Assembly (NCBI RefSeq): GCF_016695175.1
Contig: NZ_CP068022.1
Coordinates: 730,001 to 794,000, forward strand
Direction: 5' to 3'
Length of the DNA: 64,000 bases
Source: Pseudoalteromonas sp. GCY
Lineage (GTDB): Bacteria; Pseudomonadota; Gammaproteobacteria; Enterobacterales; Alteromonadaceae
Part shown: piece by piece, positions 7,591-17,810 of the stretch
Layout: the number at the start of each line of letters is the position of its first letter
Numbering within the stretch: the stretch's first letter is position 1
Notes under the pieces: generated by a model
Told to the model about the DNA's origin: nothing
Seen by the model: the letters and a program-made list of their open reading frames with translations, nothing else
Databases searched by the model: none
Position numbers and translations under genes: made by a program

Positions 7591-9594
7591 TTATAATGAA
7601 GAAATAGAGGCTGAGTTTGTGCCAAACTCAAACACATTCAACTTTCCGCATTGAGCAAAATGATTATTGCTCGTATATGGCGTGCCTTGTTGGTTAATAT
7701 CCCCTTCCCAACCTTGACCATTTTTCACGAATGCTTTTACTTCAAACCAACCGTTGAATGCTTTGCTACAATCCATTTCTACTTCCAGCAACCAGTAATG
7801 TGCTCCCCATTGGTTGAGTGACATGACGCCAAAACCATCGCTGTCGTAACGCTTTTCCGCGCCCCAGTTAGCAGGCCACATATTGGTTGTCCAATCCAGC
7901 GGACTCCCTTCGGCGTCACTAGACTGCCCAGCTTCAGCCGCTAGCCAATCCAATCTGGTATCAGCCACTTTCCAAGAAGCAGTTGTCATGTTTCGCATGT
8001 TCAAATGTTTGATAGGTAAAGAGCAAAGAGTAGGTTCGGCGCTACAATCAATCCCTCGCTGCAATGCTGCAGCATGATCAAGACCACCTCGGACGAACAT
8101 ATCCTGACCAGATTGAGTCTCTGCTTTAATAAAGACCAATGTGCGTTGCCAATCACCGGTCTCTGGTGGTGTTGCCAGTTTACTTTGATGATGAATGGCT
8201 ACGGCATCCATAGCAGCTAAATTAATTTGAGCGTAACCATTGGTATCGACTTCGATGCTTCGGCCAGCGCAACTTTCTTGGCCGATACCTCCACTCAGCA
8301 CATCACAATAGGTTCCGACAGGGAGCCCCGTCTTCAGGCTTTGGACCATACTAGAAGATTCGCGGTTAATGGCGACAAAGCCTAACTCACCTCGAGAAAA
8401 TGCAATTTGGTTATTACCATTGTCCCACCAATTTGCCACTGTCCAATTGCCATTAGTATGATTTCTAAACTGCATTGCACCTGCAATCATTGAGCGACGA
8501 TGCTCACACTGCCATAGTTGACTAGTGCAATTAAGGTTACCATTTTGATGAACAGAAACCGAAGGACCACCAGCATCAGTGTCGCCATTAAATTCATAAC
8601 TAGACATCACTTTAGGATAACCATAAGGGTATGCCAGCATAAATACATTCGCAAGATCATACAGTTTACCATCATGAAAGGTAACGATAGACCCTGCACC
8701 ACCATGGCCGCGCTGGTTGTCATGATTGTCTGTAAATACCACGGCTTTATAACTTGGCATCATACCCCAAGCTTCGCCAAAGCTTTTTAACCAAGCCAAC
8801 TTGCCTTGCTTAAATGTCTCGCTCAGTTTAATGCTGTATTTAAACTCGGTGACTAAACCATTTTGATGATATTCAGAAGCAGAAACCGCCTCGCCTCCTT
8901 GATCAATCACCTCTTGGAAAACGACCGCTGGTTGATTTAGCTTGGCTAACACATCGCCAATATCACTTGCGGGCATGTGCTTGCTTGCGTCCAACCTAAA
9001 CCCTGCCACGCCCAGAGACTGTAAATCGTTCAAAAAGCCCGCTAGGGTATTTTGTACGTAGCTCGCATCGGTGTCTAAATCATGTAGTCCTACGAGTTCG
9101 CAGTGCTGTACTCTCCATGCATTATTACCGTAGTCTTCAGGGTTTATTGCGCAGGTCTCATGGAAATCTTGTGGACTATAGATAGGATATTGTTTGTCGC
9201 CAAAAGTGTTACCCGCAACTCCGGTGCCGCTGCCATGAGCCATGTGGTTTATAACCGCATCAACATAGATATCTACTCCGGCAGATTTACATCTCGCGAC
9301 CATATCGGCAAATTCGGCTCGACTACCACTACGACTCACAATCTCATAACTGACTGGCTGATAACGAGTCCACCATTGATCCCCTGTAATATGCTCATTG
9401 GGTGGTGATACTTGCACAGCCGCGTAGCCATTTGGCCCCAAAAACGTTTCACACTCCACCGCAACATCAGCCCAAGACCATTCGAATAAATGAACGAATG
9501 TGGTTGGATCGCCTTCAGCGGCATATGCAGGTGTAACGCAACTGGATGCTAACAACACTCCCGCTGCAATTTGGTTTAGTTTTATATTTTTCAT
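7591..9594 (-). CDS. amy: Secreted chloride-dependent alpha-amylase (GH13) with C-terminal extension
   Basis: A 667-residue starch-degrading enzyme. It has a cleavable signal peptide (to about residue 25, ending AYAA), the GH13 barrel (about 26-475) and a roughly 190-residue C-terminal extension. The catalytic residues are visible: Asp in GFRLDASKH, Glu in VVFQEVID and Asp in [10 protein letters not shown]. Residues matching the chloride site of animal-type amylases are also there: Arg in FRLDAS, Asn in DNHDNQ and Lys in GYPKVMSSY. Length and layout match the Pseudoalteromonas haloplanktis amylase as I remember it, whose C-terminal part aids outer-membrane passage. It is a single-gene unit. 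Confidence 0.95.
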   Translation of the reverse strand: MKNIKLNQIAAGVLLASSCVTPAYAAEGDPTTFVHLFEWSWADVAVECETFLGPNGYAAVQVSPPNEHITGDQWWTRYQPVSYEIVSRSGSRAEFADMVARCKSAGVDIYVDAVINHMAHGSGTGVAGNTFGDKQYPIYSPQDFHETCAINPEDYGNNAWRVQHCELVGLHDLDTDASYVQNTLAGFLNDLQSLGVAGFRLDASKHMPASDIGDVLAKLNQPAVVFQEVIDQGGEAVSASEYHQNGLVTEFKYSIKLSETFKQGKLAWLKSFGEAWGMMPSYKAVVFTDNHDNQRGHGGAGSIVTFHDGKLYDLANVFMLAYPYGYPKVMSSYEFNGDTDAGGPSVSVHQNGNLNCTSQLWQCEHRRSMIAGAMQFRNHTNGNWTVANWWDNGNNQIAFSRGELGFVAINRESSSMVQSLKTGLPVGTYCDVLSGGIGQESCAGRSIEVDTNGYAQINLAAMDAVAIHHQSKLATPPETGDWQRTLVFIKAETQSGQDMFVRGGLDHAAALQRGIDCSAEPTLCSLPIKHLNMRNMTTASWKVADTRLDWLAAEAGQSSDAEGSPLDWTTNMWPANWGAEKRYDSDGFGVMSLNQWGAHYWLLEVEMDCSKAFNGWFEVKAFVKNGQGWEGDINQQGTPYTSNNHFAQCGKLNVFEFGTNSASISSL

Positions 9595-9863
9595 TATTGC
9601 GCCTCTTATTCACACAAGATTAACAATATAGAATTCCTAGCTAAACAATCTATTGAATACGTATGCATAAGTTCATTGATGATTGACTGCTGAACGATGA
9701 TTTGAGGCTTTAAAAAGCAAATTAATGAGGTGACACGCTTGCTTACACTTTAAGCAGCGTAAGCGCTTGAACTGATTTTGGAGAAAATGTTAGTTTCGAT
9801 TGGGCCTTTGAAGTGAACAGCTTCAAGTACAGATATAAATAAGAATAAAAGTATGGATAAACT
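9595..9863. promoter_or_regulatory. Divergent promoter region, amylase / MBL-fold gene
   Basis: This 269-bp spacer separates two divergent genes for secreted proteins. I see no gene in it. A palindrome AAGCGCTT at 9761-9768, inside GCGTAAGCGCTTGA, could be a LacI-family (maltose-type) operator, which would fit starch-responsive control of the amylase. This is a weak single-site observation. Confidence 0.3.
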
Positions 9864-10814
9864 ATGCTAAATCGAATCAAATCAGGGCTTATAATTGTAG
9901 GGCTCTTCTGTGCTCACGTCAGTGCACAATCTCAATCACTTGAGTTAGAAGCCGTTTCAGTCTCAAAGAATGTCTATAGCGTAATCTCTCCTTTTTATGG
10001 CAGACCAACAGTTGAGAATAAAGGGTGGAATTCAAACAGTCATTTTATTATTACGACTCAAGGTGTGTTAGTGTTCGACTCTGGTTCATCCGAGCACATT
10101 GGTAACGCTATTATCGCGGCAGTTAAACGTGTAACTGAACAGCCAATTCGCTGGGTAGTCAACTCTCATAGCCATGCCGATCATTGGCTTGGCAATGCTG
10201 CTTTTGCAAAGCTCGGTGCAGAGCTTATCTCCACCTCTTTGTCCGCTGAGACGATGAAAAGCGATGGACCGGTTGATGTTAAGGCGTTTTTTAATATGAC
10301 TAAAGGCGCAACTGGTGAGAGCACACTCGCCATACCTACCTCAACCATTTCACATCAACAAGCTCGTACTTTTGGTGATACTGAAGTTGAATTTGTACTC
10401 GCCAACGATGGCCATTCGCCAGGTGATGTTATGCTTTGGCTGCCCAAACAACGCATTCTAATTGGAGGTGACGTAGTAAACTCCAACTTTATGCCCATCA
10501 TGACACCTAGAGGTAACATTACCCAGCTCATTTCTATACTCAAAGAAGTGGAACAATTAAGCCCTCTCCTCGTACTAAACGGACACGGGGAAAATACCTC
10601 GGTGAAATCAGTTTCTAGAGATATTCAATTTTTAACCTTTGCCTGGAATGCAGTACATGAGGCACTAGCAAAAGGTACAACGCCAGCGAGGATACAAGCA
10701 TCATTACAAGCTACATTGCGTAAAAAGTTCGGCAAAGCGTATCAAGATTTTGATACCAGTATTTCGTACCTATTGGAAATGATGATAGACAAGCAGCGCC
10801 TACCGACCCCTTAG
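9864..10814 (+). CDS. Secreted metallo-beta-lactamase-fold hydrolase
   Basis: A 316-residue protein with an N-terminal signal peptide (to about residue 21, VSAQS) and a complete MBL-fold zinc site: HSHADH (about residue 107 on), the third-ligand His in NDGHSPGD, Asp in IGGDVV and His in NGHGE. The layout recalls the quinoprotein-relay/SoxH-like and subclass B-like periplasmic hydrolases. The sequence does not show beta-lactamase activity, and I would not call it a resistance gene. It is divergent from the amylase gene and appears monocistronic. Confidence 0.85.
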   Translation: MLNRIKSGLIIVGLFCAHVSAQSQSLELEAVSVSKNVYSVISPFYGRPTVENKGWNSNSHFIITTQGVLVFDSGSSEHIGNAIIAAVKRVTEQPIRWVVNSHSHADHWLGNAAFAKLGAELISTSLSAETMKSDGPVDVKAFFNMTKGATGESTLAIPTSTISHQQARTFGDTEVEFVLANDGHSPGDVMLWLPKQRILIGGDVVNSNFMPIMTPRGNITQLISILKEVEQLSPLLVLNGHGENTSVKSVSRDIQFLTFAWNAVHEALAKGTTPARIQASLQATLRKKFGKAYQDFDTSISYLLEMMIDKQRLPTP

Positions 10815-11010
10815 CTAACAACAAGTCCTGAGGCCGAGTATTATTGTGGTTGCTATTATTTGGCCTAGTGCTTGTGGTGGTTCGCTGCTGGCAAGCGCTA
10901 GCGAGTTAGCAACCTTAATCGGTTAAAAGACACTCTATTAAAGGGGGGGGGTGAAGTGAGATTTCATTATCTATTCTTTTTTGCGATAAAGTGCAGTAAA
11001 GGCTGGTTGC

Positions 11011-11745
11011 TCACTCATCTAATTGATACTTTTTAAGTATTGCCTGATAAATACCATTCATCTTAAGTTGTATCAAACCCTTATTGAATAACTCAATTAT
11101 TTCTACTGCATTCGGATGAGTTTTACTAACGCCAATATGAAGCGGCCATTGTGCTATGGTCGGTTGATGTACTTTGAAGCTGTGAAATTCAGCGTGCTGA
11201 GATTGTAAATACACAAAAGCAAGCTCATCGCTAACGACAGCATCTACTCGCGCTTTATTGAGAAGCGACAAACAGGAAGTCAGGTTTGTGAGCTTTTCTA
11301 GGCGAATTTGTGGGATCTGCGCGAGCGCAATTTCAGAACGAAAGCCCCGAATAGCACATACACTTAGTCCTTTAAGATCGTCCAACTCTTTAAAATGAAT
11401 GGTAGGCTCTGTACGTGAAATAAGTACCAGCCTATTACTGTAATAAGCTTTGCTAAAAATAAAGCGTTCATCGCGACTTTCAGAACGCCATAAAGCGGGG
11501 ATCATATCGACCTGCCCTTTCTCCACCATTCGCATGGCACGACTGAATGGCATAATGAGCATTTCAAAATCTTGATTCTCGGCCTTAAATGCCGCGCGAA
11601 CTAAATCAACGGTAAAACCTGAATATTCGTTAATGACGTAGGGAGGCCAAACATTATGCGCTCCCACTATGGCATCATTTGCAGATGATGTGCATGACAG
11701 GGCAATAAACAGAAGGCATGACTGTTTTAAACTCTTTATCGCCAT
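11011..11745 (-). CDS. Periplasmic solute-binding protein, family 3 (orphan)
   Basis: A 244-residue family-3 extracellular solute-binding protein (SBP_bac_3 fold), the kind used by polar amino-acid ABC importers. It has a signal peptide (to about residue 22) and family features: WPPYVINEYSGFTVDLVRAAF near the start, GQVDMIPALWRSESRDERF and LKGLSVCAIRGFRSE. No permease or ATPase gene lies nearby, so it is an orphan. In Alteromonadales such orphans are abundant and many may not serve transport. The ligand is unknown. Expressed alone on the minus strand, diverging from the nuclease gene. Confidence 0.8.
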   Translation of the reverse strand: MAIKSLKQSCLLFIALSCTSSANDAIVGAHNVWPPYVINEYSGFTVDLVRAAFKAENQDFEMLIMPFSRAMRMVEKGQVDMIPALWRSESRDERFIFSKAYYSNRLVLISRTEPTIHFKELDDLKGLSVCAIRGFRSEIALAQIPQIRLEKLTNLTSCLSLLNKARVDAVVSDELAFVYLQSQHAEFHSFKVHQPTIAQWPLHIGVSKTHPNAVEIIELFNKGLIQLKMNGIYQAILKKYQLDE

Positions 11746-12042
11746 GTTTACGCACTCCCGCCTTCACTTTCAAACTAAGTTGACTGGCAACTTTGCTACA
11801 AATATTTGCTCCGATCCTAATTGAGTATAGCGCAACCGTTGCATCTCGAAATATACACATAATTTCTCACTGGCAACGTTTGAATATGGCATAAAATTCA
11901 ACGACTTTTGTCCTTCAACACACAATTTAGTGTAAACCAATGTAAACAAACAGTGAAGTTTAATTGAATTGTCATCAATAGCGCTTAAAATACTGCGTCC
12001 GAATAAAAATTCGGATAATTCTAATACACGGGAAAATAAAAA

Positions 12043-14649
12043 ATGATTAAAAAATCTATCCTAACTTCAGCTATTGCATTAGCTTGCCTAAATGCACAAG
12101 CAGAGGTGATTATCTCTGAGTATGTTGAAGGTAGCAGTTATAACAAAGCCATTGAGCTCTACAATGGTAGTGACGAAGCTGTTAGTCTAAGTGGTTACTC
12201 CGTCAATTTCTTCTTTAATGGCGCAACAGAAGCTCGCACTAACATAGAACTAAGTGGTGAACTTGCAGCTAAATCAACTTATGTTATTGCTCATGCTGAC
12301 TCCGCAGCAGAGATCATCGCAAAGGCACAGTTAACAAACACAAGTAGCTGGTTTAATGGTGATGACGCCGTTACGCTTACGCTCAATGGTGCAGTTGTTG
12401 ATAGCCTAGGTCAGGTTGGTGTCGACCCAGGTAGTGAATGGATTGATGGCGATATTAGAACAAAAGATAAAACGCTTGTCAGAGATCCTGCAATAACAAC
12501 CGGCCGCACCGATGCAACTTCTGCATTTGTTGGCGCTGGACAATGGCTTGCACTTGCTAAAGACGATTTTAGTAACCTAGGTATCCACATTAGTGGCGGT
12601 GACATACCTGAGCCAGAGCCTGTTATCTGTGGCGAAAATAACACCTTGATCAGTGCCATTCAGGGCGCAGGCGATGCAAGTCCATTAGCTGGAGAAACGG
12701 TTGAAGTTCAAGCTGTTGTCACTGCAAGCCTACAATCAGATGCAGGGCTTGGCGGCTTCTTCATTCAAGAAGAAAGCACTGACTATGATGCTGATAGTAA
12801 TACTTCCGAAGGTATTTTTGTCGTATATACCGCAACACCAGTAAGCACAGGAGATGTGGTTAAACTACGTGGTAAAGTTGAAGAGAAGTACGGCCAAACT
12901 CAACTTATTAACGTCGACGCAATCGAGCTATGCGGTTCTGCAACGGCTTCAGCTACTATCGTTACTTTACCTGCAGAGAATGGTCTTGAAGCCTACGAAG
13001 GCATGTTGGTTTCGATTTCAAATGAGTTGGTCGTTAACGATACATACGGACTTGCACGTTACGGCGAAGTACGCTTAGGTACTGAACGTTTGTACCAAAG
13101 CACTCAAGTAGCAACTCCTGGTGATGCAGCAAACCAGCTAGAAGCTGAGAACAAGCGCAAAGAAATTTTACTTGATGATGGTTCATCAGTACAAAACCCT
13201 GACGTTATTCCTTACCCATCACCCACGCTAGATGCCTATAACACCTTACGACTGGGCGATTCTGTGACAGGCCTTGAGGGTGTAATGGGATATGGTTATA
13301 GCCAATACCGTATTCACCCAACGACAACACCAAACTTCGTTCATACTAATCTACGTACAGAAGCGCCTCAAGTAGAAGTGCGTGGAGATTTACGTATTGC
13401 TAGCTTCAACGTATTAAACTACTTCAATGGTGACGGTCAAGGTGCAGGTTTCCCAACTTCACGAGGAGCTGACAATCTAGAAGAGTTTGAACGCCAAAAA
13501 GCAAAAACGGTTGCTGCAATTTCAGCGCTTGATGCAGATATTATTGGTCTACTTGAAGTAGAAAACGACGGCTTTGGTGAGTTTAGTGCGATTGCCGACC
13601 TCGTTAACGCTTTAAATGCAGCAGATTCTGCTAATACCTATGCCTTTGTAAACCTAAATGTTGACCAAGTGGGCGGGGATGCAATTACATCAGGTATTAT
13701 CTATCGTAGTAACAAAGTAGCTGAAGTAGGCACGCCAGCATTTACCGAAACAGTACCATTTGATTACGGTAACCGTCCTCCTGTAGTACAAACTTTCAAA
13801 GAGGCAAACGGTGAAGAAATCTTCACGGTAGTAATGGCTCATTTACGCTCTAAAGGCAGTTGTTCAAAAGCTGAGGGCTTAGATCAAGACCAAAATGATG
13901 GTCAAGGTTGTTGGAACCAAACTCGAGTCACTGCAGTTAATACCCTAGCGACTTGGCTTGGCACAAATCCGACAGGAGTTGCAGAAGATGATGTGATTAT
14001 TCTGGGTGACATGAATGCTTACGCTCAGGAAGATCCAATCAACACCTATGTCGAGAATGGTTACGCCAACATCAAGCAAACGCTTCATGGCAATAGCTTA
14101 GATTATTCATACGTGTATCAAGGACGTATCGGTAGCCTAGATCACGCCTTTGCTTCAAACACGATGATGGAGAAAGTAAAGTCAGTAACGGATTGGCATA
14201 TCAATGCTGACGAACCCGTTGCGCTAGATTACAACACTGAGTACAAGTCAGATACTCACAAAGCAAGTCTTTACGCAACACACGCTTATCGCGCATCGGA
14301 TCATGACCCAGTGGTTATCGACCTTAACCTTGCTAAAGAGCCAACGATTATCGAAGGCGAGTTTACAGGCCTTGCAGGTTGGTTTTGGTGGCAACATCGC
14401 TCAATCGAGCTACCAGCGGGCTTTGATAAACTAGAAGTATCAATCACAGGTCAAGGCGAAGCTGACCTGTATGTGCGCCATAAGAAAATGCCAAACTTCT
14501 TCAAGTACGACTGTCGTCCATACCTTTGGGGTAGTGAAGAAAGCTGTGTATTTGACGAGCCTGCAGAAGGTAAATGGAATTTCCGCCTGCGCGGCCTATT
14601 CCCTTACTACAATGTAACTATCAAATATAAAGCGACAAAAGCGAATTAA
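12043..14649 (+). CDS. ExeM/NucH-family extracellular endonuclease
   Basis: An 868-residue secreted nuclease. In order: signal peptide (to about residue 20), lamin-tail-like domain (about 20-130, ISEYVEGSSYNKAIELYN), a beta-rich OB-like region (about 200-440) and an endonuclease/exonuclease/phosphatase catalytic domain (about 447-770). The catalytic motifs are visible: RIASFNVLNY, LLEVENDGFGE, MAHLRSKGS, LGDMNAYAQEDP, SLDHAFAS and ASDHDPVV. A C-terminal PPC-type beta domain follows (about 785-865, LPAGFDKLEVSITGQGEADLYV). Relatives degrade extracellular DNA for phosphate or nutrients and in biofilm dispersal. A strong terminator follows; it is monocistronic. Confidence 0.93.
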   Translation: MIKKSILTSAIALACLNAQAEVIISEYVEGSSYNKAIELYNGSDEAVSLSGYSVNFFFNGATEARTNIELSGELAAKSTYVIAHADSAAEIIAKAQLTNTSSWFNGDDAVTLTLNGAVVDSLGQVGVDPGSEWIDGDIRTKDKTLVRDPAITTGRTDATSAFVGAGQWLALAKDDFSNLGIHISGGDIPEPEPVICGENNTLISAIQGAGDASPLAGETVEVQAVVTASLQSDAGLGGFFIQEESTDYDADSNTSEGIFVVYTATPVSTGDVVKLRGKVEEKYGQTQLINVDAIELCGSATASATIVTLPAENGLEAYEGMLVSISNELVVNDTYGLARYGEVRLGTERLYQSTQVATPGDAANQLEAENKRKEILLDDGSSVQNPDVIPYPSPTLDAYNTLRLGDSVTGLEGVMGYGYSQYRIHPTTTPNFVHTNLRTEAPQVEVRGDLRIASFNVLNYFNGDGQGAGFPTSRGADNLEEFERQKAKTVAAISALDADIIGLLEVENDGFGEFSAIADLVNALNAADSANTYAFVNLNVDQVGGDAITSGIIYRSNKVAEVGTPAFTETVPFDYGNRPPVVQTFKEANGEEIFTVVMAHLRSKGSCSKAEGLDQDQNDGQGCWNQTRVTAVNTLATWLGTNPTGVAEDDVIILGDMNAYAQEDPINTYVENGYANIKQTLHGNSLDYSYVYQGRIGSLDHAFASNTMMEKVKSVTDWHINADEPVALDYNTEYKSDTHKASLYATHAYRASDHDPVVIDLNLAKEPTIIEGEFTGLAGWFWWQHRSIELPAGFDKLEVSITGQGEADLYVRHKKMPNFFKYDCRPYLWGSEESCVFDEPAEGKWNFRLRGLFPYYNVTIKYKATKAN

Positions 14650-14665
14650 TTGCAGCTTTAACGTA

Positions 14666-14693
14666 AAACCCAAGAGCCAAGTCTCTTGGGTTT
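14666..14693 (+). terminator. Intrinsic terminator after the nuclease gene
   Basis: An 11-bp stem (14666-14676 with 14683-14693) with a 6-base loop, followed by more T residues. The A-rich left arm lets it work for the convergent SDR gene as well. Confidence 0.85.
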
Positions 14694-14715
14694 TTCTTGG
14701 CATTATAGGTCAACC

Positions 14716-15387
14716 CTAAACGAGCATAGCCCCACCATCACTCACTATCGTTGCGCCCGTTATATAACTGTCATTCATCAAAAACAAATATGAGTTGGAA
14801 ATTTGAGAATCACTTCCAAGGCCTAGAGGAATTTTTTCCTCCAACTCTTTCAATGTTTTAAATCCTGGTGAAACGGTATTGACCCTAATAGGAGCAAGTT
14901 CAATTGCCAAAGCCTTCCCAAGTGATTCAACTGCACCGCTTATCGTACTTAATGTTGAGTACCCATTGTAAGGCCGTTTACCTAATGTTCCCGACGAAAA
15001 CACAATACTCCCGCCATCGTTAATATATTCGTGAGCCAATTTAGCAAAGCTATACTGCCCCCAAAACTTAGTATCGAAAGCATGACGAACCTCTTTGAGA
15101 TCGAGTTCTAAAAATGGAGAAACAATGAGTGGAGACTTAACAGTAAAAATTAGATGATCAATTTTTCCTATTTTCTCAAGTAGGTTTTTAATCTCACTTT
15201 CAACTGTGATATCAACCGAATAACAAGTACAACTTTCAAGATATGGCTGACTTTTAATGCTAGCTTGTTTGTCAAATGCAGATCTCGAGGCTATTAATAC
15301 CTCACCTCCATCTTCACTTACGCGTTTTGCCAATGCGAGGCCAATACCTGTACTCCCACCAACAATTAATATCTTTTTTCCTTTCAT
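14716..15387 (-). CDS. Short-chain dehydrogenase/reductase lacking the canonical YxxxK
   Basis: A 223-residue Rossmann-fold SDR. The cofactor motif GGSTGIG (about residues 10-16) and the acidic or basic switch ASRS are clear, as is the NTVSPG loop. The usual catalytic Tyr-x-x-x-Lys is not: the position reads GYSTLSTISGAVES, so Lys is replaced by Ser. The NNAG motif is also altered (FTVKSP). A branch of SDRs with this ending (GAVESLGKALAIELAPIRVN) exists and is poorly characterised. It may use altered catalysis or bind without turnover. It ends close to a bidirectional terminator. Confidence 0.82.
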   Translation of the reverse strand: MKGKKILIVGGSTGIGLALAKRVSEDGGEVLIASRSAFDKQASIKSQPYLESCTCYSVDITVESEIKNLLEKIGKIDHLIFTVKSPLIVSPFLELDLKEVRHAFDTKFWGQYSFAKLAHEYINDGGSIVFSSGTLGKRPYNGYSTLSTISGAVESLGKALAIELAPIRVNTVSPGFKTLKELEEKIPLGLGSDSQISNSYLFLMNDSYITGATIVSDGGAMLV

Positions 15388-15504
15388 TCCTTTTCTTCAA
15401 CTCCTCTAACGTAAAAATCACAGCAGAGCCAAGCCTCATCTATTTAATACTCGACTACTGCTTTACGTTATATTGGGCTTAGAACCAAAAAAATCAACAT
15501 TAAA

Positions 15505-16005
15505 TTAACAACCCAATACCCGTTTAATAAACGGCCATTTTTGTTGAGTATATTGCTCTCGGTCATCTTTGTATTCTTGTACTAACGCCTGCTTTAACGC
15601 GCAGTACTCTGCTCTTAAATCTGATGATGCTCTTAATTTTTCCCTAAAAGAAATACGCTCTTGCCAAAGTAGGCTGTTGAAAGGAACAAGGTGTAAGTGA
15701 TGGGTTCTAAACTCAGGCGTTGGTTTGCAAAACCAGTGCATTACGTCAGCTTTATAGGGGTAATAACAATAACCGTGCTGAGTGAGAACTTTGATGGCTT
15801 CTTTTGACGCCACTAGTGACTTAACACCCACCATAATATCTATCACAGGCTTAGCAACCATACCAACCACAGCTGTACTACCCACATGTTCAATATCACC
15901 TTCAATCCAAGGGCATAGCAAAGGCGCTAACCTTAGCTTTTCATCTTGGAACATCCGTGGCCAATCTTGATTATATTTAGAGAGTGAAATCGCTTGGTCT
16001 GCCAT
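15505..16005 (-). CDS. GrpB/UPF0157 family protein
   Basis: A 166-residue soluble protein of the GrpB (UPF0157) family, which has a nucleotidyltransferase-like fold. Family signatures visible are EHVGSTAVVGMVAKPVIDIMVGV (quoted in two parts: EHVGSTAVVGMVAKP, then VIDIMVGV), HHLHLVPF and a C-terminal Tyr/Lys-rich helix. The conserved GS and DIMV pattern resembles the active site of nucleotidyltransferases, but the biological role is unknown; the family is often found on its own or fused to CoA-synthesis enzymes. Monocistronic, just upstream of a GNAT gene on the same strand. Confidence 0.88.
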   Translation of the reverse strand: MADQAISLSKYNQDWPRMFQDEKLRLAPLLCPWIEGDIEHVGSTAVVGMVAKPVIDIMVGVKSLVASKEAIKVLTQHGYCYYPYKADVMHWFCKPTPEFRTHHLHLVPFNSLLWQERISFREKLRASSDLRAEYCALKQALVQEYKDDREQYTQQKWPFIKRVLGC

Positions 16006-16056
16006 TGAAAGGAAGGTCCTGTAGTTGCTTTCGGTTTGGTTTGGAACAGTATATAG

Positions 16057-16527
16057 CTAAAGCAAAGCTTTGCTCATCACTACCACATCAACGCCTCGGT
16101 AATTGACGTTTTCGAGCGGTTGCCAGCCGAGTTTTCGATAAAGTCCACCTTCTGGGTGTTCCGTTTGTAAATATAACGTTTTGACACCGAATTTAATGGC
16201 TAGTCGCTCCGCTTCTTTGACTAAGCGTGGCGCTAGTTTATTTCCACGATAAGGCTTGTCCACATAGACACCACCAATCCAGTGCTCTTTATCTGTGTAG
16301 ATACTCATTTCATGAAATTTAAGCTGCACGACTCCTGCGATTGTGTCGCCATCCAGCGCGACGATTACACAAGGAATGGCTGACTCGTTAAGATAGTCTA
16401 AAAGCTTTTGCTCAAAACGCTCTACAGAGGCCTCTTCAACAATGCTCCCCCATTCGTCAAAGTACCACTTAGCAATAATTGGTATCAGCGCTTTGTGCTG
16501 CACTAAAAGTTCAAATTCCATTTTCAT
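16057..16527 (-). CDS. GNAT family N-acetyltransferase
   Basis: A 156-residue single-domain GNAT acetyltransferase that uses acetyl-CoA on an unknown substrate. The acetyl-CoA-binding motif A is visible as GGVYVDKPYRGNKLAPRLV (V-x-x-x-x-R-x-x-x-x-x). The C-terminal part (TLYLQTEHPEGGLYRKLGWQ) is the usual beta-strand and Tyr-containing helix. I start at ATG 16527; a second ATG two codons later is possible. The family gives no clue to the acceptor. It stands alone between GrpB-like and TonB-C genes with separate gaps. Confidence 0.85.
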   Translation of the reverse strand: MKMEFELLVQHKALIPIIAKWYFDEWGSIVEEASVERFEQKLLDYLNESAIPCVIVALDGDTIAGVVQLKFHEMSIYTDKEHWIGGVYVDKPYRGNKLAPRLVKEAERLAIKFGVKTLYLQTEHPEGGLYRKLGWQPLENVNYRGVDVVVMSKALL

Positions 16528-16584
16528 TGCCTCAAATCATAAAAGCGCGGATACGTTCGCGCGCTATGCAGTAAAACGCTACAC

Positions 16585-17055
16585 TTAACGCCCCGGAATG
16601 GAGGTAAATTCACAGTTTCGTTTTGCTTCATCCAAATTTTTTTGCCCTTGAATTACAAAATAATCAAGCTTCGCATCGATTAATATAGCCTGACGCGCAA
16701 GGTTATTATCATCGGGGTTCCAACGCCACTTTCTTATAGCCTGAAGTGCGCTGATATCAAAAACGCCCTCGGGATAACTGCTGGTGATTTTATAGCTTCC
16801 CACTCTCCCATCAGGGGTTATACCTAACGTCAAAGAAACACATCCCGATATCCCACCTTTGGCCGCCTCTATTGGATATATGGGTTCTATCCGGCGTTTT
16901 TGAATCCAATAACCATCCGCTTGAGTTTTGATGGGTAAATGTCGCATATCTACATAGCGAATATGTTTTAGCTCTTCAGCTGTTAACGGTACAGAAGTGT
17001 TACTTGTTTGACATCCAGAGAGTAGCAGCAACGCCAGAATGGTTATTCTTTTCAT
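16585..17055 (-). CDS. Lipoprotein with a TonB C-terminal domain
   Basis: A 156-residue predicted lipoprotein: signal peptide ending in lipobox LLSGC (Cys near 15), a linker, then a TonB C-terminal domain (about 50-125) with IEPIYPIEAAKGGISG and the GCVSLTLGITPDGRVG beta hairpin. Real TonB is anchored by a transmembrane helix and has a Pro-rich spanner; both are missing here. It cannot transduce energy in the usual way and may bind TonB-box partners or act in the envelope. No receptor or ExbB/ExbD gene lies nearby. Monocistronic. Confidence 0.8.
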   Translation of the reverse strand: MKRITILALLLLSGCQTSNTSVPLTAEELKHIRYVDMRHLPIKTQADGYWIQKRRIEPIYPIEAAKGGISGCVSLTLGITPDGRVGSYKITSSYPEGVFDISALQAIRKWRWNPDDNNLARQAILIDAKLDYFVIQGQKNLDEAKRNCEFTSIPGR

Positions 17056-17197
17056 GTCACATTTAATCCTTTAAAATCAAGCACTGTAATTAGTTCCCTT
17101 TTATAGGTCAAGCTTCATAAACTCAAGTTAATTTCTATTTAACTGGAAGTTTAGAGCTAACTCATTGTTTTAAAATCACCTTAAATTATTTCCTTAT

Positions 17198-17725
17198 CTA
17201 GCAACTCAGGTTATTTAATTGATAGATATAGATATCGTGCTTTTCACCGCCTATATCCAAAAAGGCTTTTAAATGAGTTTCGCGTTTCATCCCTAACTTC
17301 AGCATCAACCGCTGCGACTGCAGATTCTCAACGGCGCATATGGCCTGAATTGTATCTACAGAGAGACTTTGAAAAGCCTCCTTCATCAGTGCTGTTGCGG
17401 CTTCTTCCCCATAACCCTTACCAATCTCGACCTCAGCTAACCGGAAGCCAATCTCACCGACCCGTTTTCCTGCATCGACATATTTAAAAACGAGTTCACC
17501 AATAAGTTGAGCTTGTGGTTTTTTAACGATCGCAAGGATCAAACGCTCATCGACCCCACCTTTCCAAGGTTGGCAAGCTTGAATTAGCCTCTCTTTTGCC
17601 GATTCAAACGTGGCAGGCGCACCGATATATTTTGACGTATTTGGGTTTTTCCGATGGCTGTAAACCGCATCTAAGTCATCCATTGTCATTCGTCTTATGG
17701 ATAAACGTTCTGTTTCAAACTGCAT
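17198..17725 (-). CDS. GNAT acetyltransferase, RimJ/RimL-like
   Basis: A 175-residue GNAT of the RimJ/RimL/YjcK type, related to ribosomal-protein N-terminal acetyltransferases and antibiotic or amino-acid acetyltransferases. It opens with the typical FETERLSIRRMTMDDL and has the acetyl-CoA loop EVEIGKGYGEEAATALM, followed by ENLQSQRLMLKLGMKRE. I choose ATG 17725 because it gives the family's usual start; the longer frame to 17773 adds a hydrophobic stretch unlike the family. The substrate is unknown. Confidence 0.82.
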   Translation of the reverse strand: MQFETERLSIRRMTMDDLDAVYSHRKNPNTSKYIGAPATFESAKERLIQACQPWKGGVDERLILAIVKKPQAQLIGELVFKYVDAGKRVGEIGFRLAEVEIGKGYGEEAATALMKEAFQSLSVDTIQAICAVENLQSQRLMLKLGMKRETHLKAFLDIGGEKHDIYIYQLNNLSC

Positions 17726-17810
17726 TGTTATTTTTCCCAAACATAAGATCACATACATAGCCATCAGTCTCATAGATAAACGCTATGTAGCAGAAACCAC
17801 ATGCATTCTA

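Noticed and set aside
9864..10814. Beta-lactam resistance gene
   Set aside because: The MBL fold is clear, but the overall pattern fits other periplasmic hydrolases better and nothing shows lactamase activity.
10943..10951. Nine-G run as a phase-variation tract
   Set aside because: It lies in an intergenic region, not in a reading frame or at a visible promoter spacer.
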